A stretch of DNA of 22,291 nucleotides from ZC4RG29 sp036381475 (GCA_036381475.1 DASVCT010000158.1:1-22291), one strand, 5' to 3'; shown: positions 6,679 to 14,474, numbered from the stretch's first letter. Numbers and translations: made by a program. Notes: a model not told the origin generated them from the letters alone.

Positions 6679-8478
6679 ATGCCCGATCTTGACGAGACAT
6701 ACCGTACCCGCCGCGCATCGTTCGAGGCACAGCGAAAGGCTACTGAACATCGGGCGCTTGCCGTTTCATGGATACGGGTTGCCGTCGCGCTTGTCGCGCT
6801 CGTGTTGGCCTGGTTTGCGTTCAAGGTTGTGATCTTTTGGATAGGTTTCCTGCTGGCCGCCATTGTCTTTACATGGTTTGTGCGTGAACACGCCCGCCTC
6901 GAAAGCCGCCGAAGACTTTTCGAAAACCTGACCCTGATCAATGAACGGGAACTGCAGGCCCTGACTGGAGATTATACATCGTTTCCCGACGGAGCAGAGT
7001 TTGTCGATGCCCATCATCCCTACACCCTCGACCTCGATATTTTCGGTGGAGGGTCGCTCTTTCAACGTTTTAACCGAACGTGCACGGAGCAAGGCAAGGA
7101 AAGGCTTGCCGCCATCCTGTCCTCACCGCTGTCGTCGATTCCCTTGATAAAAGAACGTCGCGCGGTGGTTGCCGAACTCAGTGAAAAACTTGATTTCCGC
7201 CAGGAATTTCAGGCCATAGGGATGGCGTCCGCCGAACGCACTTCAGACCAGCAGCAAATACTGGAATGGCTGAGCCTTCCCGATATTATGTTCGGAAACA
7301 AGCGACGACAATGGATGCTCGTTGCACTGCCCGCAGCAGCATTGCTCGCGCTGCTGTATTGGGTTGTCACTGGTGCTCCAGGACTGTTGATTGTGGTCGT
7401 GCTCGCGCAATGGGCCGTGGTGGGGAGCTTTGCGAAACGCACGATGCAGATCCAGGATGACCTCGGAAAGAAGCGGTACCTGTTGGAAAAATTTGCTGCC
7501 CATTTTGAATTGTTGGGAAGGCAGAGATTTACGTCTCCTCTCGCAAAGCAGATGAATTCCGAAAGTCAGCAGGCGCGCGACGAAATTGCGCGCCTGGTTA
7601 CCCGGTTGCGTGCCCTGGATTTGCGCCTGAATCTTTTTGCCGGTATCCTGTTGAACAGTCTTGTCCTGTATGACCTGCTATGCATCTACCGGCTTGAGCA
7701 ATGGCGTCATCGCAACCGGCACCGGATGAAGAACTGGTTCGATACGATTGCCGAGGCCGATGCCTTCAACAGCCTTGCCGCGTATGCGTACAATCATCCG
7801 GAATTTACCTGGCCTGAATTGACTGAAGCGTGGAAACTCGAAGGGGAGCACGTAGGGCATCCCCTGATAAGAAAGGAGGAGTGTGTTCGCAACGACCTAA
7901 GGATGGACGCGGCGTCGTCGCTCTGGATTATCACAGGCGCCAACATGGCCGGTAAGAGCACATTCCTGCGATGCATAGGCATAAACGTCGTCCTCGCACT
8001 TACCGGATCCGTGGTCTGTGCCGAGCGTTTCACGTGTCCTGTGCTGGAAGTCTACAGCGGGATGCGCAACACCGATTCGATTGCGGACCATCAATCATAC
8101 TTTTATGCTGAGCTATACCGGCTTCAGGGAATCGTTCGGCGATTAGAGGAGAAACGTCGGATGCTTATCCTGTTGGATGAGATACTTAAAGGAACCAACT
8201 CGACCGACAAGCTTTCGGGATCGCAATCGCTTGTATCCCGTCTCGTGAAGTATCCGTGTTTCGTTCTGATTGCAACGCACGATGTGGCCCTCGGAGATAT
8301 GGAGCGCGATCACCCTGCGATTCGTAACTACCATTTTGAATCGCGTATCGAACAAGGAGAACTGCGATTTGACTATCTCCTGAGGGAGGGTGTCAGCACG
8401 AGCAAGAACGCGACCTTCCTGATGCAGAAGATGGGCATCATCCCTTCCGGATCACTTCTGGACGAAGAGACTTTGTGA
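6679..8478 (+). CDS. Membrane-spanning MutS-family ATPase
   Basis: The 599-residue product ends in a complete MutS-type ABC ATPase. Visible motifs are Walker A TGANMAGKST (419-428), the signature-like segment ADHQSYFYAEL (469-479), Walker B MLILLDE (495-501) and the H-loop ATHD (532-535). A helical lever-like region precedes the ATPase. The N-terminal mismatch-binding domain and its Phe-X-Glu are absent, and there is no Smr nuclease domain as in MutS2. There are hydrophobic helices instead: about 32-48 and 50-68, about 212-230 and 232-252, and possibly 315-335. The protein is therefore expected to sit in the inner membrane with a cytosolic ATPase. Homologues are usually labelled 'DNA mismatch repair protein', but the architecture argues against canonical repair. 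ATG 6679 was preferred over GTG 6673. Its last 27 bases overlap the convergent cysteine desulfurase gene. Molecular role unknown. Confidence 0.9.
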   Translation: MPDLDETYRTRRASFEAQRKATEHRALAVSWIRVAVALVALVLAWFAFKVVIFWIGFLLAAIVFTWFVREHARLESRRRLFENLTLINERELQALTGDYTSFPDGAEFVDAHHPYTLDLDIFGGGSLFQRFNRTCTEQGKERLAAILSSPLSSIPLIKERRAVVAELSEKLDFRQEFQAIGMASAERTSDQQQILEWLSLPDIMFGNKRRQWMLVALPAAALLALLYWVVTGAPGLLIVVVLAQWAVVGSFAKRTMQIQDDLGKKRYLLEKFAAHFELLGRQRFTSPLAKQMNSESQQARDEIARLVTRLRALDLRLNLFAGILLNSLVLYDLLCIYRLEQWRHRNRHRMKNWFDTIAEADAFNSLAAYAYNHPEFTWPELTEAWKLEGEHVGHPLIRKEECVRNDLRMDAASSLWIITGANMAGKSTFLRCIGINVVLALTGSVVCAERFTCPVLEVYSGMRNTDSIADHQSYFYAELYRLQGIVRRLEEKRRMLILLDEILKGTNSTDKLSGSQSLVSRLVKYPCFVLIATHDVALGDMERDHPAIRNYHFESRIEQGELRFDYLLREGVSTSKNATFLMQKMGIIPSGSLLDEETL

Positions 8479-9585
8479 AAGCTTCTCCACGACGAAGTCG
8501 ATTTCCTCGGGGGTATTGTACTTGCTAAATGAAAAGCGGATGGCGCCTCGTTCCCGGGGCACGTTGATGGCCCGGAGCACATGCGAACCTGTGGCGGCGC
8601 CGCTCTGACAGGCGCTCCCTCCGGATACAGAGATCCCCATGAGGTCGAGGTTGAACAGCAGCATCTCGTTTTCGCCCGACTCGGGCAGGCTTACGTTGAG
8701 TACGGTGTAAAGACTGTTGTCGAGATCGCCGGAATTCCCGTTAAAGCTCACACCGGGAATGGTCTCACGAAGCGCGTTGATCATTCGTGCCTTCAGCGAG
8801 CGGATGTGCGCGGTGTGCTGTTCCATATTGGTGTAGGCGATTTCTAATGCGCGGGTCAGACCGATTATACCGGCTACGTTTTCGGTACCGCCGCGCATGT
8901 TGCGTTCCTGGCCACCGCCAAACAGGTACGGTTCAATTTTTTTGTCTCTCTTCACATACATGAACCCAACCCCTTTGGGTCCATGAAATTTGTGTGCCGC
9001 CGCCGTAATACCGTGTACTGGAGTCTCCTTCAGGTTATGGCGGTAATGACCAACGGCCTGTACGGTGTCTGAGTGAAACCAGGCCCCATGTTCGGCGCAG
9101 ATGGCTCCAACCCGATGGAGGTCCAGCAGGTTACCGATTTCGTTATTAGCCTGCATCAGGGAGACGAGAGCGCCGCGTGTGCCGCTGAGGAGGGACTCGA
9201 GATGATCGAGGTCCACGTTGCCTTTTTCGTCGACGTTCACATAACGAAGGATGTCTGGATTAGCACAGTGCTCCAGTGTATGTAGCACGGCGTGATGTTC
9301 CAGGGGTGAGGTAATGATGAGAGTGGGTTTGTGGCGATGCATTACGCCGGTAAGGATGGTGTTGATCGCCTCGGTGCCACCGGATGTGAAGATGATTTCC
9401 CCTGGCGCACAGTTGAGCAGCTCGGCAACTTTTTTCCGCGACGATTCAATAGCGGCGCGTACCTTTCTGCCATGCGCGTGGGTAGATGACGGATTGCCGA
9501 AGTGGTGAAGCAGGTAGGGCTTCATCGCCTCAAACACTTCAGGGTCCAGTGGTGTGGTTGCGGCGTTATCGAGGTAGACGTTCAC
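8452..9585 (-). CDS. Cysteine desulfurase, IscS/NifS type
   Basis: This is a PLP-dependent enzyme that removes sulfur from L-cysteine as an enzyme-bound persulfide for Fe-S cluster and other thio-cofactor assembly. The 377-residue protein shows the N-terminal YLDNAATTPL, the TEAIN loop after SGG (68-75) and PLEHHAV with the PLP-stacking histidine (H97). It also shows HSDTVQAVGH (171-180), the Schiff-base lysine K199 in AAHKFHGPKG, and the persulfide cysteine C326 in SGGSACQSG. The long mobile cysteine loop is of the IscS/NifS group rather than SufS. The start is GTG at 9585-9583, immediately after the glmM stop codon with no spacer, so translation is probably coupled to glmM. No IscU, SufBCD or scaffold gene is nearby, so the sulfur acceptor cannot be assigned; iscS is a plausible but unproven name. 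Confidence 0.93.
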   Translation of the reverse strand: MNVYLDNAATTPLDPEVFEAMKPYLLHHFGNPSSTHAHGRKVRAAIESSRKKVAELLNCAPGEIIFTSGGTEAINTILTGVMHRHKPTLIITSPLEHHAVLHTLEHCANPDILRYVNVDEKGNVDLDHLESLLSGTRGALVSLMQANNEIGNLLDLHRVGAICAEHGAWFHSDTVQAVGHYRHNLKETPVHGITAAAHKFHGPKGVGFMYVKRDKKIEPYLFGGGQERNMRGGTENVAGIIGLTRALEIAYTNMEQHTAHIRSLKARMINALRETIPGVSFNGNSGDLDNSLYTVLNVSLPESGENEMLLFNLDLMGISVSGGSACQSGAATGSHVLRAINVPRERGAIRFSFSKYNTPEEIDFVVEKLSQSLFVQK

Positions 9586-10989
9586 TTACTGGGCAATATT
9601 CTCAGCAATGATTTCTTTAATATCCGAAATAATTTTCCTGGCCAGCGTTTCGGCTTTGGCCTGAAGGTCCGCCTCTGCATAGATGCGGATAATAGGTTCC
9701 GTATTGGATTTGCGGAGGTGCACCCATTCATGATCGAATTCAATGCGCACCCCGTCGGTCGTGTTGATCGGCTGTTTCTTATACTTCTCGCGAACCCCCG
9801 CGAGTACGTCGTCCATATTAATGCCGGGAGTCAACTCGATCTTGTTCTTTGAAATAATATAGTTCGGATAGCCGGCGCGCAATCGCGATACGGGTACTTG
9901 TGCGTTAGCAAGGTGGGATAAGAACAGCGCGATACCGACGAGCGCGTCGCGGCCGTAGTGCAGATCTGGATATATGACGCCACCGTTGCCTTCCCCGCCA
10001 ATCACCGCATTGCATTCCTTCATTGCACTCACGACATGGACCTCTCCCACCGCGGACGCATAATAACGACCGCCGTGCTTCTCAGTGATGTCACGAAGGG
10101 CGCGTGTCGACGAAAGGTTGGAGACGGTGTTACGCCGGCCACTGGTATCGTTCTTGAGTACGTAGTCGGCCACAGCTACCAGTGTATATTCTTCACCGAA
10201 GGGCGTTCCGTCTTCGCAAATAAACGCCAGGCGGTCGACATCGGGATCGACGACAATACCCAGGTCGTATTTGCTCTTCTCGATTTCGCGGCAGATATCC
10301 GTAAGGTGTTCGGGCAGCGGCTCGGGATTGTGGGGAAAATGTCCTGTGGGTTCACAATGGATCTTCGTAACGGAGACACCAAGTTCCTCCAGCAACATCG
10401 GAACTGCAATGCCTCCCGATGAGTTAACGGCATCTACCACGATCCTGAAGTTCCTGTTTCGGATGGCGTGGGCGTCCACGAGGGGCAGGTCCAGAATAGC
10501 GTCGATGTGCTTTCTGAAGTAATCGTCGCGAAACTCGATCTTGCCGAGCCGGGTTACCGGGGCGAAATCGAACTGCTCCTGGGTAGCCAGTTGAAGAACT
10601 GCCTGCCCGTCGTCCGCGCTGATAAATTCTCCCGCTTCGTTGAGGAGTTTCAAGGCATTCCATTGTACCGGATTGTGAGACGCGGTGAGGATAATTCCCC
10701 CCTGTGCATTTTCCATGGGCACAGCGATTTCCACGGTAGGCGTAGTGGAGAGGCCCAGGTCGATGACATCAATGGACAGCGCCTGCAGGGTTGAGCAAAC
10801 CAGCCGGTTCAGCATTTCTCCGGAAGGGCGGGCATCCCGTCCCACAACGACCCGTACGGCGTCGTGGCGGCCTTTCAGCCACGTTCCGTATGCTGCAGTA
10901 AATTTGACAATGTCGGGAGGGGTCAGATTTTCCGAGACCGCACCGCCGATGGTGCCTCGAATGCCAGATACAGACTTGATTAACGCCAC
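9586..10989 (-). CDS. glmM: Phosphoglucosamine mutase
   Basis: This alpha-D-phosphohexomutase is expected to convert glucosamine-6-phosphate to glucosamine-1-phosphate, feeding UDP-GlcNAc for peptidoglycan and LPS. The 467-residue protein has the N-terminal SGIRG (8-12) and the phosphoserine loop TASHNP (S104). The metal loop is DPDVDR (248-253), the sugar-recognition loop GGEGNGG (331-337), and the C-terminal phosphate loop RKSNTEP (426-432). Families of this fold are hard to separate by motif; the GEGNGG sugar loop and the housekeeping context fit GlmM, but a phosphomannomutase/phosphoglucomutase role is the alternative. A perfect -7 promoter element lies ~29 bases upstream, so it can be transcribed independently of the small membrane protein gene before it. 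The desulfurase gene follows with zero spacing. Confidence 0.88.
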   Translation of the reverse strand: MALIKSVSGIRGTIGGAVSENLTPPDIVKFTAAYGTWLKGRHDAVRVVVGRDARPSGEMLNRLVCSTLQALSIDVIDLGLSTTPTVEIAVPMENAQGGIILTASHNPVQWNALKLLNEAGEFISADDGQAVLQLATQEQFDFAPVTRLGKIEFRDDYFRKHIDAILDLPLVDAHAIRNRNFRIVVDAVNSSGGIAVPMLLEELGVSVTKIHCEPTGHFPHNPEPLPEHLTDICREIEKSKYDLGIVVDPDVDRLAFICEDGTPFGEEYTLVAVADYVLKNDTSGRRNTVSNLSSTRALRDITEKHGGRYYASAVGEVHVVSAMKECNAVIGGEGNGGVIYPDLHYGRDALVGIALFLSHLANAQVPVSRLRAGYPNYIISKNKIELTPGINMDDVLAGVREKYKKQPINTTDGVRIEFDHEWVHLRKSNTEPIIRIYAEADLQAKAETLARKIISDIKEIIAENIAQ

Positions 10990-11017
10990 TTTAGTTCCAG
11001 GTTTGAATTTTGCACGG

Positions 11018-11025
11018 CAAAACTA
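11018..11025 (-). promoter_or_regulatory. glmM -7 promoter element (TAGTTTTG)
   Basis: On the minus strand the sequence is TAGTTTTG, a perfect TAnnTTTG. Transcription would begin near 11012, leaving a ~23-base leader to the glmM ATG at 10989. The spot ~19 bases upstream lacks a clear TTG -33 element. Confidence 0.6.
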
Positions 11026-11098
11026 AACTTTTTCAGCATTGCCCGATGGCCGGTTCTTTCGCCAGCAAGCGACAAAAAACGGACCCTGATAAATAGTC

Positions 11099-11332
11099 CT
11101 AACGGGGCTTCCTCTTGATTTCAGGCAAAGGTTCCGGGTCTTCCCTTCCGCAGGTTTCCCCTGCTGAAAGCGTCTTACCGCAATATCCGCAGGCTACGCC
11201 CTCCTTGTTAAGCCAGGGACTCTGGGAAGCACACGTACCCCTGAACTCGCCGTTTCGGACGAACAGTATTCTGACGGACATCAGAATGAAGAAGGTCGCT
11301 ACTAATCCGATACTTAACAAGACAACGGCCAT
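11099..11332 (-). CDS. Small single-pass membrane protein with four cysteines
   Basis: This 77-residue product has one strong N-terminal hydrophobic helix (about 3-24), then RNGEFRGTCASQSPWLNKEGVACGYCGK with cysteines C34, C48 and C51, a fourth at C61, and a charged tail rich in Pro, Glu and Lys. The GTC...CxxC pattern directly after a transmembrane helix suggests a metal or Fe-S binding or disulfide module at the membrane face. From memory, similar short proteins are conserved in Cytophagales and Flavobacteriia and are annotated only as 'membrane or secreted protein'. The layout also recalls NqrM (DUF539), the iron-delivery maturation factor of Na+-NQR, but I cannot show homology. No nqr genes are in the window. 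It has its own gap before glmM and is read divergently from mazG. Confidence 0.75.
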   Translation of the reverse strand: MAVVLLSIGLVATFFILMSVRILFVRNGEFRGTCASQSPWLNKEGVACGYCGKTLSAGETCGREDPEPLPEIKRKPR

Positions 11333-11350
11333 GAATGCGTATTTTTGGCG

Positions 11351-11358
11351 TAAAGTTA
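11351..11358 (-). promoter_or_regulatory. Candidate -7 element for the small membrane protein (TAACTTTA)
   Basis: Read on the minus strand, TAACTTTA matches TAnnTTTG at 7 of 8 positions, and a TTG lies 17 bases upstream of it (plus-strand CAA at 11376-11378). It would start transcription about 13 bases before the ATG at 11332. The 69-base divergent gap also holds the mazG candidate element. Confidence 0.35.
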
Positions 11359-11376
11359 ATCAAACTGTATATAAAC

Positions 11377-11384
11377 AACATTTG
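11377..11384 (+). promoter_or_regulatory. Candidate mazG -7 element (AACATTTG)
   Basis: AACATTTG matches TAnnTTTG at 7 of 8 positions and lies 17 bases before the mazG ATG at 11402. The predicted start site is about 11390, giving a ~12-base leader, in line with the other promoters here. Confidence 0.4.
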
Positions 11385-11401
11385 TAGCCTGCGATAAGTT
11401 T

Positions 11402-12217
11402 ATGACGGCGAAAAGACCAATTTCTACCCCTGACCCGGAGCGTGCCCGCAAACTTGAGGCATTCGACAAGCTGTTGACGATTATGGACGAACTTCGGGAG
11501 AACTGCCCGTGGGACAGGAAGCAAACCATAGAAAGTCTGAGGCATCTGACGGTAGAGGAAACCTACGAGCTTTCTGATGCTATCCTCGAAGGCGATTCAA
11601 ACCAGATCAAGAAGGAGTTGGGCGACATTCTGCTTCATATTGTTTTCTATGCCCGTATCGCAAGTGAGGTACACGCCTTCGACATCAGTGATGTAATCAA
11701 CTCCCTCTGTCAAAAACTCATCGAGCGCCATCCTCATATCTATGGCGACGTCGTGGCCAACGACGAGGAGACGGTGAAGGCAAACTGGGAGAAAATCAAA
11801 TTGCAGAAAGGAAGCAAGTCGGTGCTCGAAGGCGTTCCCACCTCATTGCCCGCCCTGGTTAAGGCCATGCGCATTCAGGACAAAGCGCGCGGCGTCGGGT
11901 TTGACTGGGAAAGAGGGGATCAGGTGTGGGAAAAGGTACAGGAGGAGATGGAGGAATTCAGACGAGAAGTTCAGGGCAACGGGAATGGATCCGACCGCAC
12001 GACTGTCATGAGCGAATTCGGCGACCTGCTGTTTTCCCTGGTCAACTATGCCCGATTCATAGGGATCGACCCGGAGGAGGCCCTGGAACGTACAAACAAG
12101 AAATTCATCAAACGATTCCAGTATCTCGAGGAGGCGTCTGCCCGGGACGGCAAGAAGCTGGGAGAAATGTCGCTGGCCGAGATGGACGTGTACTGGGAGC
12201 GTGCCAAGCATCTGTAA
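11402..12217 (+). CDS. mazG: Nucleoside triphosphate pyrophosphohydrolase
   Basis: MazG hydrolyses (d)NTPs to NMP and pyrophosphate, clearing aberrant nucleotides and, in some species, lowering ppGpp. The 271-residue protein has the two tandem MazG domains of the full-length family. The first has CPWDRKQT (35-42), the metal-binding EETYE (52-56) and ELGDILLHI (72-80). The second has EEMEEF (181-186), EFGDLLFSLVNYAR (205-218) and the ALERTNKKFIKRF helix (227-239). Both copies keep the acidic EExxE...ExxD arrangement that coordinates Mg2+, so neither domain is visibly degenerate. No toxin-antitoxin genes (mazEF) adjoin it. It stands alone on the + strand, divergent from the small membrane protein gene and followed by a ~490-base gap. 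Confidence 0.95.
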   Translation: MTAKRPISTPDPERARKLEAFDKLLTIMDELRENCPWDRKQTIESLRHLTVEETYELSDAILEGDSNQIKKELGDILLHIVFYARIASEVHAFDISDVINSLCQKLIERHPHIYGDVVANDEETVKANWEKIKLQKGSKSVLEGVPTSLPALVKAMRIQDKARGVGFDWERGDQVWEKVQEEMEEFRREVQGNGNGSDRTTVMSEFGDLLFSLVNYARFIGIDPEEALERTNKKFIKRFQYLEEASARDGKKLGEMSLAEMDVYWERAKHL

Positions 12218-12707
12218 ATGAGGGCTAAAGAGTCCGGTCTGACAGGGCGGTTCAGCATTTCCGGGACGGCCTGACATGGAGACCCGGGCATAATCGCTAC
12301 GTAATATTTTGCCCGCAATTGTACCTAAAATGGGTTGCGAATGACCCTGTCCATGACGACCCTCGGATGGGGAAACCACCGTCCTGGCGCCGCCCATGAA
12401 TTGACACGGCACCGCGCTTTCTGGTGTCGGAGTTTGCGGAAGAAAGCGTCTCCTTTTGGGCCTGATTCCCTTTTGTTGTTGCCACTTTGGCGTTTTTAGC
12501 CGCGATTGAATTTGAGGGCTCGTAAAAGCTTCCGTTGCTAACGTGCTGCACTTCCTGTGAGCCAGGACAACAGTGTGTCTACGCGGAGGATTAAGGTATC
12601 ACGCATACAATTTTTTGAAGTTGACGCCCATGTATGTTTCCGGGCCGTCTTGTCCAAATGTTGGACTTTTTGATTTAGTAATTTTGAATTTCGAATTGGG
12701 AAAGTAC
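12218..12707. other. 490-bp gap before the PAS histidine kinase; no gene recognised
   Basis: I see no convincing coding sequence, tRNA or classical riboswitch here. An 84-codon minus-strand frame at 12297-12551 has biased low-complexity composition and no recognisable motif. A plus-strand frame runs 45 codons upstream of the kinase ATG, but the kinase promoter lies inside it. Weak inverted repeats exist (CCGGG/CCCGG near 12256-12286; GACAC/GTGTC near 12401-12428) with no T-runs. The last ~30 bases hold the kinase promoter. The rest is unexplained. Confidence 0.5.
12679..12686 (+). promoter_or_regulatory. -7 promoter element of the PAS histidine kinase (TAATTTTG)
   Basis: TAATTTTG is a perfect TAnnTTTG. 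It ends 21 bases before the ATG at 12708, giving a predicted start near 12692. A TTG lies at 12661-12663, but the 15-base spacer is shorter than usual for a -33 element. Confidence 0.6.
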
Positions 12708-14417
12708 ATGAACGTCCTGAAGAAAGTTATACGTAACATCATCATAGGCCGCGACCAATTCATTTCCTCGACTGCGGAGTATCGCAACGCCATGCTGCGC
12801 GGGCTCATTGCCATGATCGGACTGATCATCGCCGTACTCTATATTTTTGTTGATGCGAGCAATAATGTTAATACGTACTACCCGGTGTACGTTTTGCTTG
12901 CGGTGCTTTCGCTGCTGACGCTGTGGCTGAACCGGATCAGGAAGTACATGTGGGCCAGCGCGCTCCTCGTACTCGTCAGCAACGGCGTGCTCTTTGTCTT
13001 CGCTGCCAGCGAAGGGCCTTCGATGGGCGTTTTCTACTTCTTTATCACAACGGGGCTCGCTACCCTGGTACTCTTCGGATACAGCAACCGCAATCTTGGG
13101 CTGCTGCTGGCGCTTGTCTCATACGTCATTGCAATGGCTGCCTATTTCGGACGGTTCCAGGTCCTGCCGGTGACTGACGTCACGGAGGAGTACAGGAATG
13201 TCAGCTTCGTCACAAATTTTACTACAGCCTACTTTGTTGCCGGCCTCGTTCTGTACTTTTCGATACAGCTCCATCACGACACTGAAACCGACCTGCGCAC
13301 CAGCGAGCAGTCGCTGCGGCTCACTTCGCAGGAACTGAAACGCAGTCGCGAACGGTTCCGGATGGCTGTCGAAGGCACAAGGGCGGGGCTGTATGAGTGG
13401 AACCGGCTGTCGGGAACCCTTTACCTTGGCAATTATTTCAAGATGCTCCTCGGGTACGAGGAGAACGACCTCAGCGACCTGACGTTCGAAGACTTCAGGG
13501 CGATGATCCATCCGGAAGACCTTCCCCGGTTCGATGCCTCGCTCGAGCGCCACCTGAAGAGCAAGCAACCCTACCAGACCGAACTGCGACTCCGGACCAA
13601 AGGAGGCAGTTATAAGTGGGTCGCCGACAGCGGGATTGCGCGGCTGGATGAAAGCGGAGAGCTGATCAGTCTCGTGGGCTCGATAATAGACATCGAGGAA
13701 CGCAAGATGGCCGAACAGCAGATCCGGCTTCAGAACGATTTGTTGGCGAAAGCAAACGACGAACTCGATCGCTTTGTCTACAGCGCGTCGCACGACCTCC
13801 GCGCGCCACTGAGTTCCCTGCTGGGCCTCATTAGCATAGCCGAAAAAACAGACAGCAAGGAAGAGGTAATGCTCTGCCTCGAAATGATGAAGAAACGAGT
13901 GGTCACCATGGAAGGCTTCATCAAGGAAATCACGGACTATTCACGCAACTCGCGGCTGCGTGTTGAACGCCAGCCTGTGCAGGTTCGCAACCTCGTTCAG
14001 GAAATAGTGGAAAGCCTCAAATATACTCGCGGGGCGGAGCGAATAAGGATCGACGTGGACATGAACCCTGATCTTACGTTTATGACGGATCCCGGCCGGC
14101 TGAAAGTGATACTCAACAACCTCATTGCAAATGCCATCAAGTACCACGACCTGACCAAAGACGACCCATACATCCACCTGAAGGCTTTCGCTAACGGGAA
14201 AAGCAATGAGATCAGCGTGAGCGACAACGGCCAGGGCATACCGCGCGAACACGTAAATCACATCTTCGACATGTTCTATCGCGCGTCTGAAAACTCTGAG
14301 GGCTCCGGACTCGGGCTCTATATCGTCAAGGAAACACTTGCCAAGCTTTCAGGTACCATTCACGTGGAATCCGAATTTCAAAAGGGCTCCGTATTCCGCG
14401 TAGAACTTCCGACCTGA
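12708..14417 (+). CDS. Membrane sensor histidine kinase with PAS domain
   Basis: This 569-residue kinase starts with five to six hydrophobic segments (about 31-50, 58-75, 82-100, 107-124, 129-147, 170-187), followed by a short coiled linker. A PAS_3-type domain with its PAC end covers about 215-338 (GLYEWN... to SIIDIEERKMAEQQI). The HisKA box VYSASHDLRAPLSSL has the phosphoacceptor H362. HATPase motifs are the N-box LNNLIANAIKY (469-479), G1 DNGQGIP (506-512) and G2 GSGLGL (532-537). All catalytic residues look intact. There is no receiver domain, and no response regulator gene adjoins. The ATG at 12708 was chosen because the upstream in-frame extension contains the promoter and has no family match. 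The signal is unknown; a PAS domain after a multi-helix membrane region could sense redox, a small ligand or a membrane cue. Confidence 0.92.
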   Translation: MNVLKKVIRNIIIGRDQFISSTAEYRNAMLRGLIAMIGLIIAVLYIFVDASNNVNTYYPVYVLLAVLSLLTLWLNRIRKYMWASALLVLVSNGVLFVFAASEGPSMGVFYFFITTGLATLVLFGYSNRNLGLLLALVSYVIAMAAYFGRFQVLPVTDVTEEYRNVSFVTNFTTAYFVAGLVLYFSIQLHHDTETDLRTSEQSLRLTSQELKRSRERFRMAVEGTRAGLYEWNRLSGTLYLGNYFKMLLGYEENDLSDLTFEDFRAMIHPEDLPRFDASLERHLKSKQPYQTELRLRTKGGSYKWVADSGIARLDESGELISLVGSIIDIEERKMAEQQIRLQNDLLAKANDELDRFVYSASHDLRAPLSSLLGLISIAEKTDSKEEVMLCLEMMKKRVVTMEGFIKEITDYSRNSRLRVERQPVQVRNLVQEIVESLKYTRGAERIRIDVDMNPDLTFMTDPGRLKVILNNLIANAIKYHDLTKDDPYIHLKAFANGKSNEISVSDNGQGIPREHVNHIFDMFYRASENSEGSGLGLYIVKETLAKLSGTIHVESEFQKGSVFRVELPT

Positions 14418-14466
14418 GCATCCCTTCCGGGGCGTAAAAAAAGCCAGACAAAATTCCTGAATCCCA

Positions 14467-14474
14467 TATATTTG
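14467..14474 (+). promoter_or_regulatory. glyS -7 promoter element (TATATTTG)
   Basis: TATATTTG is a perfect TAnnTTTG ending only 6 bases before the first in-frame ATG (14481) and 12 before the second (14487). The predicted transcription start falls at about 14480, so the message would have almost no 5' leader. Confidence 0.65.

Noticed and set aside
6679..8478. Calling this gene mutS or mutS2
   Set aside because: The product lacks the mismatch-binding domain of MutS and the Smr domain of MutS2, and has membrane helices neither possesses.
12297..12551. 84-codon minus-strand open frame in the mazG-kinase gap
   Set aside because: Composition is Ser/Asn/Gly/Arg-rich without hydrophobic core pattern or motif, and no promoter or start context is visible; kept only as part of the unexplained gap.
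12218..12707. tRNA gene in the large gap
   Set aside because: A GGTTGCGAATGACC stretch loosely recalls a T-arm, but no matching acceptor, D and anticodon stems surround it.
13119..13793. 224-codon minus-strand open frame opposite the PAS kinase
   Set aside because: It lies entirely over the PAS and linker coding region, with no promoter element or motif.
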